Below the pieces are notes generated by a model. That model had not been told where the DNA came from. It did no database searches and was given only the letters and a program-made list of their open reading frames with translations. This document shows positions 34,805 through 42,949 of a stretch of DNA of 64,000 bases, in pieces. Within the stretch, counting starts at the first letter, position 1. Each line of letters opens with the position of its first letter. This DNA is from DASRDB01 sp035652815. Lineage in GTDB: Bacteria > Chloroflexota > Ktedonobacteria > Ktedonobacterales > Ktedonobacteraceae. The translations under genes and the position numbers were made by a program. The stretch spans positions 879,767 through 943,766 of the forward strand of contig DASRDB010000003.1 of the NCBI GenBank assembly GCA_035652815.1, written 5' to 3'.

Positions 34805-34835
34805 AGTGTAAGTACTATACAACCGCGTCGGCTGT

Positions 34836-34865
34836 TTGACACGCATAGGGCTTTTCTGCTATAAT
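34836..34865 (+). promoter_or_regulatory. consensus sigma-70 promoter for rpsT
   Basis: Perfect TTGACA (34836-34841) and perfect TATAAT (34860-34865), spacing 18. Transcription should start near 34872. Confidence 0.88.
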
Positions 34866-34879
34866 GCGTGCGCACTCAG

Positions 34880-34904
34880 TCCGACGCTTCGTCGGAGTTT
34901 TTTT
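34880..34904 (+). terminator. intrinsic terminator in the rpsT leader (possible attenuator)
   Basis: TCCGACG (34880-34886) and CGTCGGA (34890-34896) form a tight 7-bp stem with a CTT loop, followed by G and seven Ts. It begins only about 9 bases after the predicted start site and 52 bases before rpsT, so it can act only as a regulated terminator or as a by-product of the promoter's position. Confidence 0.75.
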
Positions 34905-34955
34905 GTAAACCAGCCCATGAGATGGGGCGAGGTTTTGGGGAGGTTTATTCTTAAC

Positions 34956-35219
34956 ATGCCAAATACCGCTTCTGCGAAAAAGCGCATGCGCCAGGAAGTC
35001 AAGCGCCGCTTACATAATCGCATGGTAAAATCGATCGTGAAAACACACATTTCGAAGGCACGCGCCGCCATCAGCTCGGGCGAGAACCCTGAAGAAGCAG
35101 TGCGCGCTGCCGTGAGCGAACTTGATCGCGCCGCTAAAAAAGGCGTCATTCATCGAAACAATGCTGCTCGCCGCAAATCGCGCCTGATGAAGCAGCTCAA
35201 CGCTAGCATACAACACTAG
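34956..35219 (+). CDS. rpsT: 30S ribosomal protein S20
   Basis: S20 binds 16S rRNA in the small subunit. The 87-residue Lys/Arg/Ala-rich helical protein begins PNTASAKKRMRQEVKRRLHN and has HRNNAARRKSRLMKQLN near the end, both typical. ATG 34956 follows GGGGAGG; the 40-residue upstream extension of the frame overlaps the promoter and is not translated. E. coli S20 controls its own synthesis, and here the leader terminator offers a transcriptional route (inference). Confidence 0.96.
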   Translation: MPNTASAKKRMRQEVKRRLHNRMVKSIVKTHISKARAAISSGENPEEAVRAAVSELDRAAKKGVIHRNNAARRKSRLMKQLNASIQH

Positions 35220-35292
35220 GAACACGCGCCGAAGGCTCTGCTTCTATTTGCAATGATGGGCGGAGTACGACGCGCACAGGAGATGTAGAAGG

Positions 35293-35778
35293 ATGGCTGA
35301 CAAAGAAGTTATTACGAAGCCTGCCGGGCAGGCGCTACTGGCCGCCGTCGAAAATGCCCAGCTACGGAAAAATATTCCAGAGATTCGCTCAGGCGACACC
35401 GTTCGCCTGCAAGTAAAAGTCGTTGAAGGCAACCGCGAACGCTTGCAGCCCTTCGAGGGCGTTGTAATGCGCCTGCGCGGCGGCGGCGTCAACCGCAATT
35501 TCACAGTGCGCCGCATCACCAACGGCGTAGGCGTCGAGCGCACATTCTTGATCAACTCTCCTCGTCTTGAAAAGATCGAGGTTCTGCGCCACGCCCGCGT
35601 GCGCCGCAAACAGCTTTACTACCTGCGTGGCCTGACCGGTAAAGCCGCTCGCTTGAAAGAATTGCGGCCAATGACGGCCAAAGAAGCTGCCGCGAAAGCC
35701 GCGAGATCTGCCGCTGCTAAAGAGGCTCAGACTGCCGCCACGAGCGATACCAGCGCAAGTGAAAACGCCAGCGAGTAA
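35293..35778 (+). CDS. rplS: 50S ribosomal protein L19
   Basis: L19 lies at the 30S-50S interface. The 161-residue protein has the family core (DIPEIRSGDTVRL-like PEIRSGDTVRLQVKVVEG, FEGVVMRLRGGGVNRNFTVRR, VERTFLINSPRLEKIEV, RRKQLYYLRGLTGKAARLKE). An extra ~40-residue Ala/Lys/Thr tail follows, longer than the usual ~115-residue L19. It starts 73 bases after rpsT and overlaps rnhB by 20 bases. Confidence 0.96.
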   Translation: MADKEVITKPAGQALLAAVENAQLRKNIPEIRSGDTVRLQVKVVEGNRERLQPFEGVVMRLRGGGVNRNFTVRRITNGVGVERTFLINSPRLEKIEVLRHARVRRKQLYYLRGLTGKAARLKELRPMTAKEAAAKAARSAAAKEAQTAATSDTSASENASE

Positions 35779-36454
35779 ATTTCTACCAACATTGGAAGAA
35801 GAGATGGCCCTGCTTCGTCAGGGCTATTCCTTTATTGCAGGCCTGGACGAAGCAGGACGAGGCTGCATTGCCGGTCCGGTGGTCGCGGCTGCCGTCATCC
35901 TCCCACTGGATGATCCCCAATGCTCAACACGTCTGGAAGGTGTGCGTGACTCCAAGCAGCTTTCCGCCCAGGCCCGCGAAAGCCTCTACTCGATCATTCA
36001 AGACTATGCGCTTGCTACCGGCGTAGGCATTGGTTCCGTCGAGTTCATCGACGAGCGCAATATTCTCCAGGCCACCAAATATGCCATGCGCGCTGCGCTC
36101 GCGCAACTCTCTCCCACTCCACAGGCCCTCCTGCTCGATGCACTTTTGCTCCCAGATATTGCTTTACCGCAGCGCTCCATCATCAAAGGTGACGCTCGCT
36201 GCCTCTCCATCGCCGCCGCCTCAATCATCGCCAAAGTGACACGCGACCGCTTAATGTTAGAACTTCACGAACAGTACCCGGCCTACGGTTTCGCCCAGCA
36301 CAAAGGCTACGGCACCGAAGCCCACCTCGCTGCCCTCCGCGAACATGGAGCAACACCCATTCATCGCAGAAGCTTCGCCCCCGTCCGCGAACTCTTCAGC
36401 CTCTTCGAGATAGCTCCCGATAATACGTCCTCACCAACGTCCACTTCTCATTAA
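35759..36454 (+). CDS. rnhB: ribonuclease HII
   Basis: RNase HII removes ribonucleotides from DNA. The 231-residue protein has Asp30-Glu31 in GLDEAGRG, and the later catalytic acidic positions in LLLDALLLPD and in KGDARCLSIAAASIIAKVTRDR. GTG 35759 is chosen because the PTLEEEMALLRQGY segment before the active site is conserved in the family, even though it overlaps rplS by 20 bases; ATG 35804 is an alternative. L19-RNase HII adjacency is common in bacteria. Confidence 0.94.
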   Translation: MKTPASKFLPTLEEEMALLRQGYSFIAGLDEAGRGCIAGPVVAAAVILPLDDPQCSTRLEGVRDSKQLSAQARESLYSIIQDYALATGVGIGSVEFIDERNILQATKYAMRAALAQLSPTPQALLLDALLLPDIALPQRSIIKGDARCLSIAAASIIAKVTRDRLMLELHEQYPAYGFAQHKGYGTEAHLAALREHGATPIHRRSFAPVRELFSLFEIAPDNTSSPTSTSH

Positions 36455-36456
36455 AA

Positions 36457-36490
36457 AAAGGCCTGTGACAATATGCCAGAGGCCTTTCCT
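36457..36490 (+). terminator. terminator after rnhB
   Basis: AAAGGCCT at 36457-36464 pairs with AGGCCTTT at 36480-36487. It can serve the minus-strand gene at 36527 as well. Confidence 0.65.
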
Positions 36491-36526
36491 GAACAACTTT
36501 TCCAGGTAAGAACTGAAAACTATCCT

Positions 36527-38452
36527 CTACCCATTAGCCCCCGGAACGTTCTCTGGAATATCCCCAAAATCAAATGTACACAGCGGTCCAACGTTCGCGA
36601 CATAGCGGCTCGTATTCCAGCTCAGGAATCCACCTCCAGTTGCATTGTCTATGCTTCCCCATGCCAGGTCATATGTTCCCTGCGGAACCGGCTGGAAAGT
36701 AAATGTACCATCACTATTGATTGTCGCATGAGGCGAACTATAAAACAGCGTTGCAAGCTGAGAAGACGGGATACCATTATACAAACCCTTGATTAACGCT
36801 GCAACCTCAGTCCACGCAGGATTATTCGGTACCGTACCCGTGAAATGGCCGGTTACTTTTTCTGGAGTCTTGAGATCTCTGGACGCCTGCTGGCCCTGCT
36901 GCGTATCAGAAAACTGACTGGCAAGCTGCTGATAGATGCTCACAGCGTTCGAACAGTTGCTAGAAAGATCTTGCTGTCCCTCACCAAACAGTGCCTTCGC
37001 ATAATCGGCATGAATCTTCGCCGCCTCTGGCGAATGAGGGAAACGTGTCACGATCGTGTTAAAGGACGAGGCAGCAGCGGCATACTGAGTAGCATTGAGC
37101 TGCGTCTCCGCGAGATTGTAATAGGCTGTGGCATCTAAGGCACTCGCCTGAGATTGGCAATCGGCATTACAGAAAGGTAATTGCAGCAGCGTATCGTAGC
37201 GCGAGGTAGCGGATGCATAATCCTTCTGATCTGAAGCCTGCTTAGCCCAGTCCAGATAAGCATTGATCTTCCCGGCATGAGCGCGGTTGACTTCAGTAGC
37301 CACGCCGTTATAGGTATTCAGCACAATATCAAACTTACTCAAGGCCTGTTGATACTGCTGTTGCGAGATTAATTGCTCGCCCCACTCGTTATACACGCGC
37401 CCGATATTATCGGATGTAGGAGCAGTCTCACCCGCCAGCTTGAACTCGTTAATGGCCGCCGTCCACTGCTGCCCGCCTTCCAGATTACGCGCCTGCAACG
37501 AATGAATGGTCGATTGCTGGGTAAACGCCACCAGGAACAGCAGCAGCAGGACCAATACCGCGACGCCCGCGCTCACCAGCTGCATCATCCGTTTAGGATT
37601 GGTTCTGGCAGCCATACCCAGCACACAGCGCGTGGCCGTCACAATAGCAATAACGATGGCAATGATACCGGCGACAATACCCATCTTCTTCGCGCCATCA
37701 GCCCAATCCGAGCCTGTCAATTGCACAACGACCAGCACAATAGCAACCAGCGCGATCAGACCGAAGAATGCCCAGCGTGGAAATGGCTGCGCAAACTTAC
37801 TCATCGGCGGCTGCGCTGCCACCTGTCCTGCCTGTGGCATCATCTGTTCGGTAGGCGCTCCACTCTGAGTCGGCGCATAAAAGCCACTCACTCCCGGCTG
37901 AGAATATGGTCCCTGGAGCGAAGGCGTGCTGGGATACATTTCGGCTCCATAAGGGCCTGTTCCAGGCATTCCCATATTTGGTGAGCTAATCCCCGGTGAA
38001 CTGATACCAGGTGCGCCCATATTTGGTGAGCTGATCCCAGGCGAACTCATTCCTGGCGGCATCGCTCCCGGCATATACATCTCGCCAGGTGTTTGTCCCG
38101 CAGGAGGGGGAGTATAGCTTGTAGAAGGTGTTCCTCCATTACCCATGGGGTATGGATTGGATTGAATTGGCACCTGTGGCGGTGTCTGACTGGCAGGCGC
38201 TGGCATACCCGCTGATGGTGCCCCACCGCTCCAGGCAGCCCCCGACGGATACATTTCGTATGAGGCCCGTTCTGTTGGTAGCGATGATGATGACATATCC
38301 GGATACGACGGAGAGGGCGGGGGCGGCGTGGGCTGAGGATTCGGCGCTGCACCGGCATTTGGAACGCGGTCCCCTGGCTCTATCTTTCTGCCACACGTTC
38401 CACAAAAACCTGCTGAGTCCGGGTTAAACGCGCCGCATTGAATGCAAAACAT
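36527..38452 (-). CDS. zinc-ribbon membrane protein with TPR-like external domain
   Basis: A 641-residue protein starting at 38452 behind GGAGG. It opens with a zinc ribbon (MFCIQCGAFNPDSAGFCGTC, cysteines 3, 6, 17 and 20), then a long Pro/Gly/Ser/Met linker with repeats of GISSPNMG, then three to four membrane helices (about residues 225-325), and a C-terminal part with TPR-like helices (WTAAINEFKLAGE, QQYQQALSKFDIVLNTY, TQYAAAASSFNTIVTRFP), ending in a beta-rich domain. Zinc-ribbon plus TPR membrane proteins of this kind are frequent in Chloroflexi and unnamed. Minus-strand, single gene. Confidence 0.8.
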   Translation of the reverse strand: MFCIQCGAFNPDSAGFCGTCGRKIEPGDRVPNAGAAPNPQPTPPPPSPSYPDMSSSSLPTERASYEMYPSGAAWSGGAPSAGMPAPASQTPPQVPIQSNPYPMGNGGTPSTSYTPPPAGQTPGEMYMPGAMPPGMSSPGISSPNMGAPGISSPGISSPNMGMPGTGPYGAEMYPSTPSLQGPYSQPGVSGFYAPTQSGAPTEQMMPQAGQVAAQPPMSKFAQPFPRWAFFGLIALVAIVLVVVQLTGSDWADGAKKMGIVAGIIAIVIAIVTATRCVLGMAARTNPKRMMQLVSAGVAVLVLLLLFLVAFTQQSTIHSLQARNLEGGQQWTAAINEFKLAGETAPTSDNIGRVYNEWGEQLISQQQYQQALSKFDIVLNTYNGVATEVNRAHAGKINAYLDWAKQASDQKDYASATSRYDTLLQLPFCNADCQSQASALDATAYYNLAETQLNATQYAAAASSFNTIVTRFPHSPEAAKIHADYAKALFGEGQQDLSSNCSNAVSIYQQLASQFSDTQQGQQASRDLKTPEKVTGHFTGTVPNNPAWTEVAALIKGLYNGIPSSQLATLFYSSPHATINSDGTFTFQPVPQGTYDLAWGSIDNATGGGFLSWNTSRYVANVGPLCTFDFGDIPENVPGANG

Positions 38453-38601
38453 TCTTTCCTCCATTTCATTTCTTGAAAATGGTGTTCCCTGCAAATGCAC
38501 GTTCGCTCAATAAACTGTCGAGAATAAAAAGAGCTACGACGACGATCAGAAGCGAGGATAGATTTACCACAAGAATAATACCTTAAAATCTTATTAAATA
38601 C

Positions 38602-38674
38602 AATAACCAGCAGTAAGAGAAAGAAGCTCTCCCACAAGATATGGGAGAGCTTCTTTCTCTTACTGCTGGTTATT
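38602..38674 (-). terminator. long perfect hairpin overlapping the end of the 38660 gene
   Basis: Arms 38602-38634 and 38642-38674 are 33 bases long and perfectly complementary, loop CAAGATA. The right arm covers the stop codon and the last four codons of the minus-strand gene. No good T-run follows. Confidence 0.75.
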
Positions 38675-39022
38675 TTTGTTGGATGTCTGGAGAGGACTGG
38701 GGGAGAGCAAACCCGCAAGGAAGCCCACCACTGCAGTAAAGATCGTGAGTACGACCTGTACGTTATCAGCCGTTCGCTGTAAAAAGACCACACCATACAC
38801 GAGTGAGCCTGCTGCTACAAGCAGGACGAGAGCAAACGTTATCATGACAATAAGCCAGATGGCATCTCTTGTTTTGCGGCCTGGCTCTCCAAAACCTGTG
38901 CTATTGACAACTTCGTTTCTGTCGCCTGGGCTCAGGCTATTGAGCATTTGTACCAGCAGCTTCTTTTTTTGATCATCGTTCAGAGCATCCATTTCATCCA
39001 GCGTGTTGCTGTCAACTGCCAT
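38660..39022 (-). CDS. small two-helix membrane protein, unknown function
   Basis: A 120-residue protein starting at 39022 behind AGGAGGAAATCA. The first ~60 residues are polar and helical (DEMDALNDDQKKKLLVQMLN), followed by two hydrophobic helices (AIWLIVMITFALVLLVAAGS and VVLTIFTAVVGFLAGLL). Its last residues (NKNNQQ) are encoded in the arm of a long hairpin. Family not recognised. Confidence 0.72.
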   Translation of the reverse strand: MAVDSNTLDEMDALNDDQKKKLLVQMLNSLSPGDRNEVVNSTGFGEPGRKTRDAIWLIVMITFALVLLVAAGSLVYGVVFLQRTADNVQVVLTIFTAVVGFLAGLLSPSPLQTSNKNNQQ

Positions 39023-39270
39023 TGATTTCCTCCTATATATAAGTAATACCCTACCAGGGTTCCTTTCTATCTGAAAGACGCCCACATAGACTTTTTTTGG
39101 GAAAATTTTTCTTCTAGAGAAGAGTTTCTTCTGGCTTTACATTTTGATAAGATATGCTATATTCAAGACACGTTTTCGCCAAAGGAGATCCAGGTAGTCC
39201 ATGCACAATACACATGCCGCCAGACCTGCCCGTGCGGACGAACTCCAACCAGCGAGGTTGCATAAAAACC

Positions 39271-40020
39271 ATGCCTGAGTATGTCTGGGGCCGCAACCCC
39301 GTCCTAGAAACCTTGCGCTCGCGCAGGCAGATCAAGCGCATTCTCCTGGCTGAGGGACAGCGTGAAGCGCCCGTCCTCGCCGCCATCATCCAGGAAGCCG
39401 AGCGCCACGATATTCCCATCGAGACAACCTCGCGCCGTCGCCTCGATCAGATCAGTAGGGGAGCTGTACACCAGGGCTGCATCGCGGTTGTGGAAGCGCG
39501 CAAATACGCCACAATCGAACAGATTCTTAATCTCGCCACGCAAAAAGGTGAAGACCCATTCCTGCTGCTCCTCGACGCCATTCAGGACGTCAATAATCTC
39601 GGCTCCCTGCTCCGTACCGCCGAGGCTGCCGGAGTGCATGGCGTGGTCATCCCCCAACATGAAGCCGCCGAAGTCAACGCCACCGTCGTCAAAACCTCGG
39701 CAGGCGCAACCGAACACCTGCTCATCGCCCAGGTCTCCAATCTCACCAAAACCATCGACGCCCTGAAAAAAGAGAATATCTGGGTTATCGGCCTGGCCGG
39801 TGAAGCGCAAACACTCTACGACAAAGCCGATCTCACCGGCCCCCTCGCGCTCGTCGTCGGCAGCGAGGGCAAAGGCATCAGCCGCCTGGTGCGCGAACAC
39901 TGCGACCTGCTGGTCAGGCTTCCCATGCATGGCACCATCAACTCGCTTAACGCGGCGGTCGCCGGCAGCATCGCCCTTTACGAAGCATTGAGACAGCGCA
40001 CGAACAAGGCAAAAAAATAG
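39271..40020 (+). CDS. rlmB: TrmH-family 23S rRNA (guanosine-2'-O)-methyltransferase RlmB
   Basis: A 249-residue SPOUT methyltransferase of the RlmB/TrmH group. The N-terminal substrate-binding domain (YVWGRNPVLETLRS) precedes the knot domain with DAIQDVNNLGSLLRTAEAAG (motif 1, Asn/Arg), ALVVGSEGKGISRLV (motif 2) and LPMHGTINSLNAAVAGSIALYE (motif 3). ATG 39271 starts directly at the conserved domain, though the GAGG is 13 bases upstream; the frame extends to 39154 without supporting features. Confidence 0.93.
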   Translation: MPEYVWGRNPVLETLRSRRQIKRILLAEGQREAPVLAAIIQEAERHDIPIETTSRRRLDQISRGAVHQGCIAVVEARKYATIEQILNLATQKGEDPFLLLLDAIQDVNNLGSLLRTAEAAGVHGVVIPQHEAAEVNATVVKTSAGATEHLLIAQVSNLTKTIDALKKENIWVIGLAGEAQTLYDKADLTGPLALVVGSEGKGISRLVREHCDLLVRLPMHGTINSLNAAVAGSIALYEALRQRTNKAKK

Positions 40021-40155
40021 ATGGGGTATTGCCAGAAGCTATTCAGGTACAGGGGAACAGGAAGACACCCACCTGGCTTGCTAAAAATAGGTAAACCACA
40101 AAGAGGCTTCAAACGTTCTAATCCTTAGAAGACTATTTTAGAGGAGATGGCTGCT

Positions 40156-40656
40156 TTGAAAAAATATCTACAAAGTCTGGTGATATTGTTCTGTGGTATC
40201 TGCTGCCTGTTATGGGCCGCAAGTATGTTTCTGCCGCATGCTCACGCGCTGGCCCCACAAAAAGGCACATCTGGAGTTTCGTTGCTGGCTACGGCCTCGC
40301 CTGCCCTTTCACCAACTCCCTCACCTTCGCCCAGTCCTTCACCCAGCCCATCGCCATCTCCCTCACCTTCGCCCAGTCCCAGTCCATCTCCATCTCCCAG
40401 CCCTTCGCCGTCGCCCAGTCCATCACCGTCTCCCTCACCTTCGCCCAGTCCTTCACCATCTCCCTCACCCAGCCCGTCACCCACGCCTTCGCCAACTCCT
40501 CCTGGCGGCATCCCCAACCAGGGCGGCCCCTCGGCTAACTCTGGCTCAGGCGGAGTCGGTGGAGATGTTGTAGTGCCGCTCCTGATGGGTGGTCTTGGCG
40601 TCATCTTCATCATCACGGGCATTATCCTGTACGTTTACTATTCGCGACAGGTTTAG
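40156..40656 (+). CDS. Ser-Pro-repeat surface protein with C-terminal anchor
   Basis: A 166-residue protein. TTG 40156 is chosen (GAGGAG is 9 bases upstream; ATG 40147 directly abuts it). It has a signal segment (SLVILFCGICCLLWAASMFL, then AHA), a Ser-Pro dipeptide tract of about 60 residues, a Gly/Ser spacer (GGIPNQGGPSANSGSGG), and a terminal membrane helix with YYSRQV. The Ser-Pro rod looks like a rigid wall-spanning stalk; no LPxTG motif is present, so anchoring is by the helix. Function unknown. Confidence 0.75.
   Translation: MKKYLQSLVILFCGICCLLWAASMFLPHAHALAPQKGTSGVSLLATASPALSPTPSPSPSPSPSPSPSPSPSPSPSPSPSPSPSPSPSPSPSPSPSPSPSPSPSPSPSPTPSPTPPGGIPNQGGPSANSGSGGVGGDVVVPLLMGGLGVIFIITGIILYVYYSRQV
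40312..40503 (+). repeat. low-complexity tandem repeat encoding Ser-Pro
   Basis: Imperfect 6-base units (TCNCCN) and higher-order 12-24-base blocks of TCACCTTCGCCCAGTCC type run through the gene at 40156. Such tracts can change length by slippage. Confidence 0.8.
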
Positions 40657-40657
40657 A

Positions 40658-40729
40658 TAAGCCACAAAAGAGATGATAACTGAGCCAGAGTCGTGACTCT
40701 GGCTCAGTTATCATCTCTTTTGTGGCTTA
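40658..40729. terminator. 72-base near-perfect palindrome between convergent genes
   Basis: Arms 40658-40692 and 40695-40729 are perfect 35-base reverse complements around GT. It fills the space between the stops at 40656 and 40741 and probably ends transcription from both sides. Confidence 0.8.
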
Positions 40730-40740
40730 GAAATTTGGCG

Positions 40741-41475
40741 CTAAAACGACACCCATTTAAAAAACCGCTCTGGGATACCCCTGACCACAAACATTATCAG
40801 CCGCCAGTACGCAGGTAGATAGACGACCTCTTTCTTCTGCTTCATCGCCTTGTAGATGCCCGCTCCCACCTTCTGTGCGCTGGCAAACAGCAATCCCTTG
40901 CGCAAATGAGCCGTCATCGGCGTATCCACTGTACCCGGCTTTATCGTAATCACCGTCACGTTCGATGCCGCCAATCTTCCGCGCAGACCCGAGAGAAAGG
41001 CGGTTACAGCAGCCTTCGCCGCGCCGTAGACATAGTTGCTCTTGCGCCCGCGATCACCCGCGACCGAGGAGATAACAGCAATCACGCCGCGTTTCTGCTG
41101 CTCAAAATAATTCGCCAGGATGGTCAGCAGCGAGATGAAGCTGAGGCAGTTGGTTTGAAACTCCTCAAGTGTCTTCTCCACGCTCTGCTCACATAGCTGC
41201 TGGTTGCCCAGCGTGCCATGCGCGATCAAGACCATGTCGAGTCCTGAGAAGGCTGAGACCGCGCTTTCGATCAGCTCGCGGTGCCTGTCCAGTTCATTGA
41301 TATCCAGCGCATAGGTTTCTACACGTTTCGCGCCGCGCACACGCAAATCATCCCGCACAGCCTCAAGCTTTTCCTGGTTGCGCGCCACTAAAAACAGGTC
41401 TGCGCCATCCTGGGCAAACAACTTCGCCGTTTCATGCGCGATGGCCGAAGTCGCCCCGATAATCAACACTCGCAT
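40741..41475 (-). CDS. SDR oxidoreductase, DprE2-like
   Basis: A 244-residue short-chain dehydrogenase: nucleotide motif GATSAIAHETAK, catalytic Ser in VISSVAGDRGRKSN, Tyr-x-x-x-Lys in YGAAKAAV, and a C-terminal membrane-affine tail (AYWRLIMFVVRGIPERFF). The ATSAIA loop and its coupling to a DprE1-like gene (stop and start share one base) match DprE2, which reduces the 2-keto intermediate made by DprE1 to decaprenyl-phospho-arabinose. TTG 41478 would add one residue. Confidence 0.85.
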   Translation of the reverse strand: MRVLIIGATSAIAHETAKLFAQDGADLFLVARNQEKLEAVRDDLRVRGAKRVETYALDINELDRHRELIESAVSAFSGLDMVLIAHGTLGNQQLCEQSVEKTLEEFQTNCLSFISLLTILANYFEQQKRGVIAVISSVAGDRGRKSNYVYGAAKAAVTAFLSGLRGRLAASNVTVITIKPGTVDTPMTAHLRKGLLFASAQKVGAGIYKAMKQKKEVVYLPAYWRLIMFVVRGIPERFFKWVSF

Positions 41476-42833
41476 CAAATCGTCACCGCTTCCTGTACTG
41501 AGATTGGCGCAGTCACCCGCCGCCAGAAGCTCGAAGAGAACTTCGGATCAACGTAGGCCGCGAACTCTTTCCACTGTGGGTAAAAGGCCTGGAAGTGTTC
41601 CGCGCTCATCCGCGCATCTTTGGCCGGATAGACCACGCCCCCGCTCTGCAACACGATCTCGTCAAGTCCGTTTAACAGCTTCAGCGTCTTCTCCCCGGCA
41701 TAGGCAAAATCCAGCGCCAGCGTCAAACCTGGACGTGGGAAAGAGAGCATGCCCGGAGAACGCACGCTGCCAAAGGTCTTCAACACTGTCAGGAACGAGC
41801 CTTCTCCCGAATGCCGGATGCGCCCTAGAATTTCGCGCATCGCCTCGTGCGCCGTTTCAAATGGCACCACAAACTGGTACTGCAAGAAGCCCCGTTTGCC
41901 GTACATGCGATACCAGTTATGAATAGAATCGAGCGGGTAAAAGAACGGCTCGTAGGGAACAGTCTTCGACACCTTCTTCGGTATCTGGATATGATAATAC
42001 AGTTCGTTAAACGCCTTAACCGTCAGCGCGTTCAAGACGAACGGCGGAAAATCAACCGGCACCAATAGCGGCAACGGCTTTTTCATTGGCTTAGCAGCCA
42101 GCGTCCGCGAAGTATTGTGATTGCCGCGCATGAAAATACCCCGGCACAGGTTCTTCCCCCCAACCAGCAGGTCTACCCACGACATGCTGTACTCAAAATC
42201 CTGGTCGGATTCAGCAGAGATCTCAAAGAACTCATCAAGCGACTCGAAGCGCACGTGATCCATATCAATGTAAGGATTGACGATAGGCTTCATGCGAAAC
42301 TCCGCCCACAGGATCAAGCCTGTCAGACCTAACCCGCCAATAGTAGCGCGGAAAAGTTTGCTGTTCTGTTCCGGCGAACAAATCAGCTGCTCGCCATCTG
42401 AGCGCAATAGCTCAAACTGCGTCACGTGGCAGCCAAACGTTCCCCCGCGATGATGATTTTTGCCATGCACATCATTGGCAATCGCCCCGCCAACCGAGAC
42501 AAACTTCGTGCCGGGCGTCACAGGCAAAAACCAGCCACGCGGCACCATCACACGCAAAATCTCTGCCAGCGCTACCCCAGCCTCGCAGCGCAGCAGTCCG
42601 GTCTCCTCGTCAAACGAGATGAAACGCTGCAAATGGCTCACGTCCAGCGCCACGCCGCCCTCGTTCAGGCAGCTATCGCCATAACTGCGTCCATATGCAT
42701 ACGGCAGCGCGGAAGCATCCAGGTTCGCCAGGTCTGGCACCTCGCTGCGCCAGTAGACAGGCTGCACTTCCTTATAAGATATTTTCGGATAGCGACCCCA
42801 GGAATGAGGTACCTTTTCACCAAATATACCCAT
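41475..42833 (-). CDS. FAD-binding oxidoreductase, DprE1-like
   Basis: DprE1 oxidises decaprenyl-phospho-ribose at C2, the first half of epimerisation to the arabinofuranosyl donor. The 452-residue protein has the FAD-binding segment PYAYGRSYGDSCLNEGG, the PCMH core PVTPGTKFVSVGGAIANDVHGKNHH (cut in two), and the C-terminal substrate region with FPRPGLTLALDF and VYPAKDARMSAEHF. Against the Mycobacterium enzyme (PGWNICVDF) the inhibitor-target cysteine aligns with Ala373. The downstream SDR overlaps by one base. In this lineage the lipid-linked sugar and its glycan are unknown. Confidence 0.87.
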   Translation of the reverse strand: MGIFGEKVPHSWGRYPKISYKEVQPVYWRSEVPDLANLDASALPYAYGRSYGDSCLNEGGVALDVSHLQRFISFDEETGLLRCEAGVALAEILRVMVPRGWFLPVTPGTKFVSVGGAIANDVHGKNHHRGGTFGCHVTQFELLRSDGEQLICSPEQNSKLFRATIGGLGLTGLILWAEFRMKPIVNPYIDMDHVRFESLDEFFEISAESDQDFEYSMSWVDLLVGGKNLCRGIFMRGNHNTSRTLAAKPMKKPLPLLVPVDFPPFVLNALTVKAFNELYYHIQIPKKVSKTVPYEPFFYPLDSIHNWYRMYGKRGFLQYQFVVPFETAHEAMREILGRIRHSGEGSFLTVLKTFGSVRSPGMLSFPRPGLTLALDFAYAGEKTLKLLNGLDEIVLQSGGVVYPAKDARMSAEHFQAFYPQWKEFAAYVDPKFSSSFWRRVTAPISVQEAVTI

Positions 42834-42881
42834 GAAATGATATTCCTATATAATCTGAATAGAAGACAATGAAAATTTAGC

Positions 42882-42918
42882 TTGACACTGTACTATAACG
42901 TTGGGGAGACAGTTATAG
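42882..42918 (+). promoter_or_regulatory. TTGACA and palindrome upstream of thiN
   Basis: TTGACA at 42882-42887 is followed by an inverted repeat CTATAAC (42893-42899) and GTTATAG (42912-42918). No ideal -10 is at the right distance, so the promoter assignment is tentative; the palindrome could be an operator. Confidence 0.35.
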
Positions 42919-42949
42919 CTACGTTCTAGCCGAAAGAGGTATCTCAAAC

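Noticed and set aside
40312..40503. Regular short repeats that could look like a CRISPR array
   Set aside because: Units are 6-24 bases with no spacers and encode Ser-Pro in frame.
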